Shown here piece by piece: positions 1 through 5,691 of a stretch of DNA of 8,219 nt; the stretch's first letter is position 1, and each line of letters opens with the position of its first letter. Under the pieces are notes generated by a model, which worked only from the letters and a program-made list of their open reading frames with translations, had not been told where the DNA came from and searched no databases. Origin of the DNA: Rhodobacterales bacterium (lineage in GTDB: Bacteria > Pseudomonadota > Alphaproteobacteria > Rhodobacterales > Rhodobacteraceae); assembly GCA_021155205.1 (NCBI GenBank), contig JAJNPS010000039.1:1-8219 (forward strand), written 5' to 3'. The position numbers and the translations under genes are program-made.

Positions 1-622
1 ACGATCCCGGACAAAAAGCTGCCGTGCCCGCTGGACCGCGTGAACCGCCAGTTCCGCGTGTCGGCGCCCAACATGCTCTGGGTTTCGGATTTCACCTATG
101 TCGCCACTTGGAAAGGCTTCGTCTATGTCGCATTCGTCATCGACGCCTATGCCCGACGCATCGTGGGCTGGCGGGTCAGCAGCACCCCTCATGCCGGGTT
201 CGTTCTGGATGCCCTCGAACAGGCCGTCCACGAACGCCGCCCGGTCAAGGCCATGGGGCGTTCGCCATTGGGCTCGAACCAATGGCGCCTCAATGGCTCA
301 CCATCATTCGGACCGTGGGTCGCAGTATCTGTCGATCAAATACACCGAACGGCTGGCCGAGGCAGGCATCGAGCCCTCGGTCGGCAGCGTCGGCGACAGC
401 TATGACAACGCTCTGGCCGAGACGATCAACGGCCTGTTCAAAGCAGAGGTCATCCACCGTCGCGGCCCATGGCGCAGCTTCGAGGCCGTGGAATACGCCA
501 CGTTGGAATGGGTGGACTGGTTCAACAACCGCCGCCTGCTCGAACCCCTCGGGAACATCCCGCCCGCCGAAGCCGAAGCAATCTTCTACGCCGCTCTGGA
601 AACTGAACCCATGGCCGCGTAA
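1..622 (+). pseudogene. IS3-family transposase OrfB (DDE integrase core), 5'-partial and frameshifted
   Basis: The gene encodes the retroviral-integrase-like catalytic domain of an IS3-family transposase, which cuts and joins the element's ends. Reading frame 1 from base 1 gives the first half, with the first catalytic Asp in VSDFTYV (codon 88-90) and the conserved FVIDAYARRIVGWRVS block. The second half is in frame 2: HHSDRGSQY with the second catalytic Asp at 311-313, and DSYDNALAETINGL with the catalytic Glu at 419-421, continuing to TAA at 620-622. The frames change between about 259 and 301. Relatives join MG directly to LVHHSDRG, but here about 37 extra bases intervene, which both adds residues and shifts the frame. 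This is not the usual OrfA/OrfB programmed slippage site, which lies upstream of the catalytic domain. Family knowledge supplies the expected junction; the break is seen directly. Confidence 0.92.
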
Positions 623-633
623 CTAACGTAAAT

Positions 634-661
634 AAGCCTCCGGCAAACCCGGAGCGGTTCA
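634..661. repeat. Right terminal inverted repeat of the IS3-family element
   Basis: Read on the minus strand the repeat starts TGAACCGCTCCGGGTTTGCC and continues into GGAGGCTT. This matches the general form of IS3-subgroup ends (TGAACCGCCCCGGG...), with the element finishing in CA at 660-661. It lies just after the transposase stop codon, the usual place for the right end. The left repeat is outside the window, so the pairing itself cannot be seen. Confidence 0.82.
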
Positions 662-927
662 TGGACGCGGTTGTCCAGCACCTTTTCCGCCTGTTCCACA
701 CCATGCGCCATCCGTTCACGGGCCTTGCGCGCCTGGGCCGAAGCTTCTTTCGCGGCGGCCTCTGCGGTGGCCCCGAAGGCATGGACCTTGTCGCTGACAA
801 ACGCGCTCATCATTTCGGTCATTGCGGCAACTTCATCTCGGATGGCCTGCAGTTGCGTCTCGATGTCGTCGTCAGGGGCAGGCTTGGACCCACCGGGTTT
901 CGCTGTCTTCTGGGCGGTGTCCGACAT
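662..927 (-). pseudogene. DUF883/ElaB-like small stress protein, C-terminus removed by IS insertion
   Basis: About 88 native residues remain. A polar, disordered start (MSDTAQKTAKPGGSKPAP) is followed by a long, Ala/Glu/Lys-rich amphipathic helix with AEAAAKEASAQARKARERM, the composition of the DUF883/ElaB/YqjD family of inner-membrane, ribosome-associated stress proteins. Members normally end in a glycine-rich transmembrane anchor after a HP-type motif. Here the frame reaches VHE and then runs into the IS terminal repeat, producing a foreign tail of about 25 residues that stops at 586-588. The membrane anchor is therefore missing. The start at 925-927 has a strong AAGGAG site (936-941) with 8-nt spacing. 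It lies 112 bp downstream of hat on the same strand and may share its transcript. Family assignment is by composition and architecture and is moderately sure; the truncation is clear. Confidence 0.75.
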
Positions 928-1039
928 GATGTGATCTCCTTGATCTGAAGTTGCATTGGGGCGGCCCGCCGCTTTCGAACAGGTGGCAAGCTGTCAGAAA
1001 CCGCCCCTTGGAAAGACTGATTTCGCAGCGATGTCCCTG

Positions 1040-1489
1040 TCATCCCTTTGTAAAGACATGATCGGTCACGATCCGCCGCAAGTCGTGCGGCGTTTCGTGC
1101 AACAGGTTTCTGGGCATCTCCACGACAATGGAGCGTTCCAGGTCCTTCGGCAGACCATCGCGCAAAAGACCCAGCATTTCCGGGCCTGCAAAGACGGCAA
1201 GACGCGTGAAATCATGCTGGGCAAAGTGCCGATGCAGAAGCGTGACCACGTCGTCGACGAAAGCCCTCTTGGCGTCCCTGACCGGGTCGGATGCATACTC
1301 CATCGCCGAACGCCCCGGCCCGACCGACGAAAAGCTGCGCCCCGGTTTGTCGGACATGATCTCGCGCAGATCCTTGTGTTCGGCGTGCAACGCCAGTTCC
1401 GGCACGTCATCCACAGCGCCCCTGGCGATGCCCCTGACGATCCGCGCCTGCGTTGAACTCATCACGAGGGCCCAGACAACGTCTTTCAT
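1040..1489 (-). CDS. Host attachment (Hat) family protein
   Basis: This 149-residue soluble protein resembles the family named 'protein required for attachment to host cells' (Pfam host_attach type). Visible family traits are a short beta strand at the start (DVVWALVMSSTQARIVRG, residues 3-20), the central DKPGRSFSS...SAMEYASDP segment (47-69) and FTRLAVFAGPEMLGLLR (94-110) before a C-terminal alpha/beta unit. The name comes from an Agrobacterium/plant attachment phenotype; the fold resembles eRF1-like domains and the biochemical role is not settled. The frame is open upstream to 1609, but the start at 1487-1489 is preferred because an AAAGGA site (1498-1503) lies 8 nt before it and the upstream extension would overlap a perfect FNR box. 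It is 144 bp downstream of the AI-2E gene on the same strand and probably has its own FNR-dependent promoter. Confidence 0.85.
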   Translation of the reverse strand: MKDVVWALVMSSTQARIVRGIARGAVDDVPELALHAEHKDLREIMSDKPGRSFSSVGPGRSAMEYASDPVRDAKRAFVDDVVTLLHRHFAQHDFTRLAVFAGPEMLGLLRDGLPKDLERSIVVEMPRNLLHETPHDLRRIVTDHVFTKG

Positions 1490-1497
1490 CCGATCAG

Positions 1498-1503
1498 TCC
1501 TTT
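1498..1503 (-). promoter_or_regulatory. Ribosome binding site deciding the hat start
   Basis: On the minus strand AAAGGA precedes the ATG at 1489 by 8 nt. No comparable site precedes other in-frame start codons between 1490 and 1609, so this favours the 149-residue product. Confidence 0.65.
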
Positions 1504-1574
1504 CGTTGTCACCCCGGGGCATGCGCCATGGGATAAGGTGACCTGAACACTCGCAGGCAAATCCGCGAGCCGCA

Positions 1575-1588
1575 TTGATTTCCATCAA
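1575..1588 (-). promoter_or_regulatory. FNR-type operator upstream of hat
   Basis: TTGAT-TTCC-ATCAA is a perfect match to the FNR/Anr/FnrL consensus TTGAT-N4-ATCAA. It lies between the AI-2E stop (1634) and the hat start (1489), centred about 92 bp upstream of the ATG. A class II promoter would put the start site near 1540; the hexamer at the matching -10 position (GAGTGT, minus strand) is poor, so the exact promoter geometry is uncertain although the operator itself is excellent. Confidence 0.8.
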
Positions 1589-1633
1589 TCGCGTCCTTTG
1601 CCTCGGCATGGGACGACGGGGGATGTACGGCAG

Positions 1634-2671
1634 CTACAGCTGGTCGCGCGCAAGGAACGTCGTCCAGACCGCGATGAACATCGCGGCGACAACCGGTCCG
1701 GTGATGAACCCCTGCAGCCCGAAGGTCGCGATACCGCCCAGGGTCGAGATCAGCACAACGAACTCTGGCATCTTTGTCGTCTGGCCCACCAGAAAAGGAC
1801 GCATGAAATTGTCGATCAGTCCCACCACCAGAACCCCGTAAACAAGCAATCCGACGCCCTGCAGGATCGCTCCGGTCGCGATGAAATAGATGGCGAATGG
1901 CAGCCAGACCAACGCCGCGCCGAACAGGGGCAGCAGTGCCAGAAATGACATCAGAACGGTCCAGAGGATCGTCGCATGAATGCCAAGCACCCAGAAGCCG
2001 AGCCCGCCGAGCCCACCTTGCACCATGGCAACAAGAATGTCGCCCTTGACCGTGGCGCGGACAACCAAGGTAAATCGCGCCAACAGCGCATCCTGCTGCG
2101 ATGGAGGAAATGGCGCGGCGGCCTTGAGATGCCCGATCAGCGTTTTTCCATCACGAAACAGAAAGAAGGTCAGGTAAAGCATCGCGAACAGGCTGATAAA
2201 GAAGTTTACTGTGCTTTGCCCGATCGAAAACACCTGCGGCGCAATCGCCTGGACCCAGCCACTGAGGGCCGACGCGATGCTGGTCCGAATTGCCTCAAGG
2301 TCGGTGAAGCCGAACCTTGTGAGTATGGACGTCAACCATTGCGGCAACACCGCCTGGACGTTCTGAAAAAGGTCCTGCAGGGCCATGTCGTCCGACTGGA
2401 TGTTCGCAACGACCGCCGTGGCCTCCTGGACGATTGCCACGGCAATCAAGAGCAACGGGATGACCACGATCAGAACCACGATGACAACCGTCGCAAGCGA
2501 CGCAAGATTGGGGCGGCTGTCCAGCGCGACCAGCAAGCGCTCATAAAGCGGATGGAACACGATCGCGATCACGACCGCCCAGAACATTGCCCCCAGAAAC
2601 GGCGAAAGGACCCAGCCGAACGCAAGAGTGGCCAAGACGACCAGCACGACGAAGGCCTTGTTTTCGCGCAT
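1634..2671 (-). CDS. AI-2E family transporter (YdiK/PerM-type membrane protein)
   Basis: This 345-residue polytopic inner-membrane protein belongs to the AI-2E transporter family, whose members have been linked to autoinducer-2 export and Na+/H+ antiport; the true substrate is usually unknown. Two hydrophobic segments open the protein (about 6-38), and another follows at 60-82. A soluble central region (about 85-150) comes next, then helices at about 152-172, 214-245, 246-270, 271-290 and 303-337. Family hallmarks are FFLFRDG (169-175), VKGDILVAMVQGGLGG (208-223) and LIDNFMRPFLVG (285-296). Length is typical. The ATG at 2669-2671 has only a weak purine-rich site. A TAGATT hexamer (2693-2698, minus) could be its -10. 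It is divergent from the beta-helix gene and upstream of hat on the same strand. Confidence 0.9.
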   Translation of the reverse strand: MRENKAFVVLVVLATLAFGWVLSPFLGAMFWAVVIAIVFHPLYERLLVALDSRPNLASLATVVIVVLIVVIPLLLIAVAIVQEATAVVANIQSDDMALQDLFQNVQAVLPQWLTSILTRFGFTDLEAIRTSIASALSGWVQAIAPQVFSIGQSTVNFFISLFAMLYLTFFLFRDGKTLIGHLKAAAPFPPSQQDALLARFTLVVRATVKGDILVAMVQGGLGGLGFWVLGIHATILWTVLMSFLALLPLFGAALVWLPFAIYFIATGAILQGVGLLVYGVLVVGLIDNFMRPFLVGQTTKMPEFVVLISTLGGIATFGLQGFITGPVVAAMFIAVWTTFLARDQL

Positions 2672-2723
2672 CTGTTCAGAAATCTCGCGTTAAATCTATG
2701 CGTACCTGTGGCCCTGGTGGCCC

Positions 2724-2749
2724 GTCGGTCTTGCAGTTTGCAAACCGAC
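2724..2749. repeat. Palindrome/hairpin in the AI-2E / beta-helix divergent promoter region
   Basis: GTCGGT (2724-2729) and TTGCA (2731-2735) pair with TGCAA (2739-2743) and ACCGAC (2744-2749), leaving a 3-nt loop and a single bulged C. There is no T-run after it on either strand, so it does not look like a terminator. It lies about 50 bp upstream of the inferred AI-2E transcription start, where an activator or repressor could bind. Its function is unknown. Confidence 0.6.
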
Positions 2750-2823
2750 CCTTCACCCCGCAAGCGCAAGGTTCCGGCAAACCAGTCCAGCCCGCACAGT
2801 GACCGACCCGGGCGCGTTGCACA

Positions 2824-2837
2824 TTGATCGCTGTCAA
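2824..2837 (+). promoter_or_regulatory. FNR-type operator and likely class II promoter for the beta-helix/DUF2267 operon
   Basis: TTGAT-CGCT-GTCAA differs from the FNR consensus at one base. Its centre (2830.5) is about 65 bp before the ATG at 2896. A TAATGT hexamer at 2859-2864 sits where the -10 of a class II FNR promoter would be (start site near 2872, box at -41.5). The box overlaps the longest possible open frame of the gene, which argues for the downstream ATG. Confidence 0.75.
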
Positions 2838-2895
2838 TGCCGGAGGCCGGATCAGCGGTAATGTCCGCGAAACCCTTGTCACACAGAGGATCATC

Positions 2896-4092
2896 ATGAT
2901 CGGACACAAGATACGGATCACCGCACTCGTCTTGCTGGCATTGGCCAGCCCGGTTCAGGCCGAGATGCAGACCGAGATTGTCGGCGGCGATACCCTGATC
3001 ATCGGCAGCGGCCCAAATGCCGCGCTTGCAGCCGCGCGCGATGTCGTGGCGGCGGGCGGGGCAGTGACGCTTGGCGGCACTGTCGGACAAGATGTGCATG
3101 CCATGGGTTTTGACGTCGAGATTGATGCCACAACAACAGGCGACGTGACTGCGATGGGGTTTTCCGTTGGTCTGCGCGGACCGGTGGGCGGCGATCTGAC
3201 GGCGTCGGGCTTCACCCTGCGCATCTCGAATGCGGCGGCGATTGCGGGCAACGCACGGCTTGCCGGCGGCACCATCACGATCGACGGACCAGTGCGCGGC
3301 AGCCTTGCGGCGATGGGTGGGGATGTCATTCTAAATGCCGAGGTCACCGGGGACGCGCGGATCACGGCCGAAACAATCACCTTCGGACCGCAAGCGCGGA
3401 TTGGCGGGACCTTGACCTATTCGACGCCGGAAAGGGTCGAAATCCCGGGTGGCGTCATTGCGGCGGAACGCGTCACGTACTCCGAGCTTGATCGGAATGA
3501 AATGATGCGCGACGCGGGCGAGATGTGGAGCGACTTTGAGTATCCGGTGCTGCCGACGTTCATGTCGCTCCTCGGCGGCTTCATTGTGACCTTGGGTTTC
3601 TTCGTGGTACTCGGCGCGATCTTCTTGTCCTTGATGCCGAAAAAGGTCGCCCGTCTGGAACACCTCATCACCGAGCGTCCGGGGATAGCGCTTTTGTCGG
3701 GTGTGATCGGGCTTTCCATCCTTTTTGGGCTGGTTCCGATCAGTGCGCTGACCATTGTCGGCATTCCCCTGGTTCCGATCGTCCTTCTGACCACAATCGC
3801 CGTCTGGACCCTTGGCTACGTCCTCGGGGCGTATGCCGTCGCCATGCGCGCCTTGCGCGGGGCCGGGGCCCCTGAAAATCCGACGATCTGGATCAGGCTG
3901 CTGGCGCTGGTGGTCGGCGTGACACTGGTCGCCCTCTTGAATTTCATTCCCTTCCTTGGCTGGATGGCGAACCTGGCGCTGGTGTTAGTGGGCATCGGCG
4001 CCATGACAATGGCCCTTTTCAACCAGATGATCGGCACCCCCGACCCGGTGCTCGACGTCGACATGAAGCCCGTCAGCGACAAGCCAGAATAG
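2896..4092 (+). CDS. Secreted bactofilin-like beta-helix protein with C-terminal membrane domain
   Basis: The 398-residue product starts with a signal peptide (1-22, cleavage after PVQA). Residues about 60-175 form seven short coils with a GD(V/L)xAxG-type motif at V63, T80, V97, I116, V133, V150 and I169, so the period is 17,17,19,17,17,19. This is the pattern of bactofilin/polymer-forming right-handed beta-helices. A linker (about 176-218) leads to a membrane domain with helices at about 222-246, 263-285, 286-315, 331-352 and 354-376. The beta-helix should lie in the periplasm. The role is unknown; envelope scaffold or stress response is an inference from the fold. The frame is open from 2824, but ATG 2896 is chosen because AGAGGA (2885-2890) precedes it, the signal peptide starts there, and the upstream extension would cover the FNR box. 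DUF2267 follows after 9 nt, so the two are an operon. Confidence 0.82.
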   Translation: MIGHKIRITALVLLALASPVQAEMQTEIVGGDTLIIGSGPNAALAAARDVVAAGGAVTLGGTVGQDVHAMGFDVEIDATTTGDVTAMGFSVGLRGPVGGDLTASGFTLRISNAAAIAGNARLAGGTITIDGPVRGSLAAMGGDVILNAEVTGDARITAETITFGPQARIGGTLTYSTPERVEIPGGVIAAERVTYSELDRNEMMRDAGEMWSDFEYPVLPTFMSLLGGFIVTLGFFVVLGAIFLSLMPKKVARLEHLITERPGIALLSGVIGLSILFGLVPISALTIVGIPLVPIVLLTTIAVWTLGYVLGAYAVAMRALRGAGAPENPTIWIRLLALVVGVTLVALLNFIPFLGWMANLALVLVGIGAMTMALFNQMIGTPDPVLDVDMKPVSDKPE

Positions 4093-4101
4093 GAGAGGAT
4101 C

Positions 4102-4530
4102 ATGTCGTCCCAAGGCCTGGAGGTTATCGACCACACTGTTCAGCTGACCCATGAATGGATCAACGAGCTTTGCGAGCGGCTGGACTGGACCAGCCATCGT
4201 GACGCCTTGCGGTTGCTGCGCGTGACACTTCGGCAAATCCGGGATCATCTTGGCCATGAAGAAGTGGCGCAGTTCTCGGCCCAGATGCCGCTTCTGGTGC
4301 GCGGAATGTTCTTTGAAGGCTGGACCCCGGCACACACGCCGATCCACGACCGCAACGCCGATCACTTCGTGGCAGCAATCAGCGCGCAGGTTGGCGACGT
4401 TCCAGGCTGGCGCGGCATCGACGATATCGTCGCGGTGTTCCAGACGCTGAACGCACGGATTTCAAGGGGCGAGATTGCCGATATCAAGGCCGGCCTGCCG
4501 ATGCCTATTCGTCAGCTGTGGCCAAGCTGA
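4102..4530 (+). CDS. DUF2267 domain protein
   Basis: This 142-residue all-helical protein resembles DUF2267, whose function is unknown. Visible family features are the opening helix with W-I-N-E-L (19-23), RDALRLLRVTLRQIRDHLGHEEVAQF (33-58) and the QMPLLVRGMFFEGW block (61-74), where the family usually has an 'AQLP..lr..ff.gW' pattern. The length fits a single-domain member. There is no signal peptide or membrane segment. The start has AGGAG (4091-4095) overlapping the upstream stop codon, with 6-nt spacing, so it is probably translationally linked to the beta-helix gene and shares its FNR-type promoter. DUF2267 proteins often accompany universal stress proteins in stress islands, which fits this setting. 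Assignment is by pattern, fairly sure. Confidence 0.82.
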   Translation: MSSQGLEVIDHTVQLTHEWINELCERLDWTSHRDALRLLRVTLRQIRDHLGHEEVAQFSAQMPLLVRGMFFEGWTPAHTPIHDRNADHFVAAISAQVGDVPGWRGIDDIVAVFQTLNARISRGEIADIKAGLPMPIRQLWPS

Positions 4531-4750
4531 TGGAACCGAACATGTCAATATGAGCTTGTCGCGCTGATGTGGATCGGGCGGGGCGACTTTGGTGCAGGAC
4601 CACGTCTTGCTGGATGGCGGCTATTGATCATGTGCCCTTCGGCGACGCGAAGCCTTCAGGACGCGCTGGGGGTGCCGCAGGATCGGACCGGCACGGGCAG
4701 TGTCTTGGCTCCTCCGTTGACATGCCGTTCATACGCTGGCGCGCATTCCC
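4531..4750. other. Convergent intergenic region without a supported gene
   Basis: These 220 bp separate the convergent DUF2267 and USP genes. Short open frames cross it but none has a ribosome binding site or a recognisable product. A CTTCG/CGAAG stem near 4638-4653 lacks a T-run, so no rho-independent terminator can be called for either gene. A short stretch ending in VQDHVLLDGGY-stop (about 4591-4626) faintly resembles the C-terminus of short-chain dehydrogenases, but this is too short to support a gene remnant. Confidence 0.5.
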
Positions 4751-5605
4751 TCAATGCGCCATGAAAACCGCAAGACTTTCTTGCTCGACAAGAGTCCGCG
4801 TCGTCCCGCCAAAGACGATTTCGCGCAATCGGGAATGGTCGTAGGCTCCCATGACTATCAACTCGGCGCCCGCCTCGCGCGCCCGCTTCATCAAGACATG
4901 CCCGATGTCCTGACCACCACTCGGGCATTGCTGGACGGTCACTTTGCAGCCCTGATGGCTGAGCCAGCGGGCCGCGTCGGCACCCGGATCCTCGCCGTCG
5001 CGCATCGGCGTCATGACCGGATCCACGACAACGAGCGTCACCTCGTCCGCAGCCCGCAACATCGGCATGGCAGCATGAACCGCACGCGCACATGCCTTGG
5101 CAGGACACCATGCCACCAGAACCCGTTTCGGGGCCAGCGTCGCAGGCGAAGCTGCCGCATTCAACAGCACACCAGTTGGGGCACGAAACAGGGCCGCCTG
5201 GACGGCGACATTGAACAGGCTCGCATTCCCGCGCAGGTCGTTCGACACCACAACCAGATCACAGACAATGGCCGAGCGCGCAATGGCCTCGGCGATCGCA
5301 ACCTGCTCGGCGCAAACGACCGAGACTCCGAACTCAACCTCTTGGGGGGCAAGGTATTCCTTGATCGCCTTTGCCGTCTTGCCCAGGGCCGCGTTCGCTT
5401 TCTCGAAGTCCTGCTGCCAGGCGCTGGCCATGACCGTTCCGCCATATTGGCCCAAGCCATCGGAGTAGTATGGAAAATCCGGGGCCTCACCAATCACGAG
5501 GATTGATAGAAACAGGTTGTCCTCACGAGCCCGTTCGACAATTCGCTCGATGTCGGCAGGCTGCCCCGATTTGCCCAACAGCACGAGCAGGCTAGACTTT
5601 TCCAT
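4751..5605 (-). CDS. Universal stress protein, tandem UspA domains
   Basis: The 284-residue cytoplasmic protein has two Usp folds. The first (about 4-150) is divergent; the second (about 160-284) keeps the alpha/beta pattern VLVAW, VTLVVVDP, AELIVMGAYDHSRLREIVFGG (residues 247-267) and a final SLAVFMAH strand. ATP-binding Usps carry G-2x-G-9x-G(S/T) in that segment. Here the second Gly is Asp256 (GAYD rather than the usual GAYG), while G266-G267-T268 are retained, so nucleotide binding may be altered. ATG 5605 is preferred to the TTG at 5635 because AAGGGG (5615-5620) precedes it by 9 nt and the extension would cover the inferred promoter. It lies 86 bp after the ATPase gene on the same strand, with an FNR-type box in the gap. 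Usps of this kind are commonly low-oxygen and starvation proteins. Confidence 0.9.
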   Translation of the reverse strand: MEKSSLLVLLGKSGQPADIERIVERAREDNLFLSILVIGEAPDFPYYSDGLGQYGGTVMASAWQQDFEKANAALGKTAKAIKEYLAPQEVEFGVSVVCAEQVAIAEAIARSAIVCDLVVVSNDLRGNASLFNVAVQAALFRAPTGVLLNAAASPATLAPKRVLVAWCPAKACARAVHAAMPMLRAADEVTLVVVDPVMTPMRDGEDPGADAARWLSHQGCKVTVQQCPSGGQDIGHVLMKRAREAGAELIVMGAYDHSRLREIVFGGTTRTLVEQESLAVFMAH

Positions 5606-5661
5606 GGCATTTTTCCCCTTGTGATCCTGTGCCAAACTTAGCCGCCCGGTTGGGGCGCAGA

Positions 5662-5675
5662 TTGACTTCGATCAA
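5662..5675 (-). promoter_or_regulatory. FNR-type operator and likely class II promoter for usp
   Basis: On the minus strand this reads TTGAT-CGAA-GTCAA, one base from the FNR consensus. The centre (5668.5) is about 64 bp upstream of the usp ATG. A minus-strand TAAGTT hexamer (5635-5640) falls at the -10 position of a class II promoter starting near 5627. The box begins only 17 bp after the ATPase stop codon, and a further TTGAT half-site lies at 5688-5692, overlapping that stop. Confidence 0.75.
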
Positions 5676-5691
5676 ATCGATGGTGCGTTGA

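Larger units (their letters stand above)
1..661 (+). mobile_element. IS3-family insertion sequence, right-hand part (left end outside window)
   Basis: The segment contains the C-terminal part of an IS3-type OrfB transposase followed, 11 bp after its stop codon, by a terminal inverted repeat ending in the 5'-CA-3' typical of IS3 elements. Beyond 661 the sequence becomes the coding sequence of an unrelated minus-strand gene, so 661 is taken as the exact element boundary. IS3 elements usually duplicate 3-4 bp of target; the flanking triplet here is tgg (662-664), but the left junction needed to test this is not in the window. The transposase is frameshifted, so this copy is probably not autonomous. 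Confidence 0.9.

Noticed and set aside
263..287. tRNA T-arm-like hairpin with ctcgaac in the insert of the transposase
   Set aside because: The loop is shifted by one base from the TTCGA T-loop pattern and no acceptor, anticodon or CCA end can be fitted.
958..1007. GGGGCGG/CCGCCCC inverted repeat between hat and the DUF883-like gene as a terminator
   Set aside because: The stem is 7 bp with a 36-nt loop and has no T-run on either strand.
956..1456. 166-residue plus-strand open frame over hat
   Set aside because: It is antisense to hat, which has a good ribosome binding site and family motifs.
1976..2827. 283-residue plus-strand open frame
   Set aside because: It is antisense to the clear AI-2E gene, has low-complexity charged composition typical of GC-rich shadow frames, and no recognisable domain.
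4591..4626. Possible C-terminal remnant of a short-chain dehydrogenase (VQDHVLLDGGY then stop)
   Set aside because: Only about eleven residues resemble the family and an in-frame stop lies shortly upstream; chance cannot be excluded.
4754..5506. 250-residue plus-strand open frame
   Set aside because: It is antisense to the usp gene and shows shadow-frame composition.
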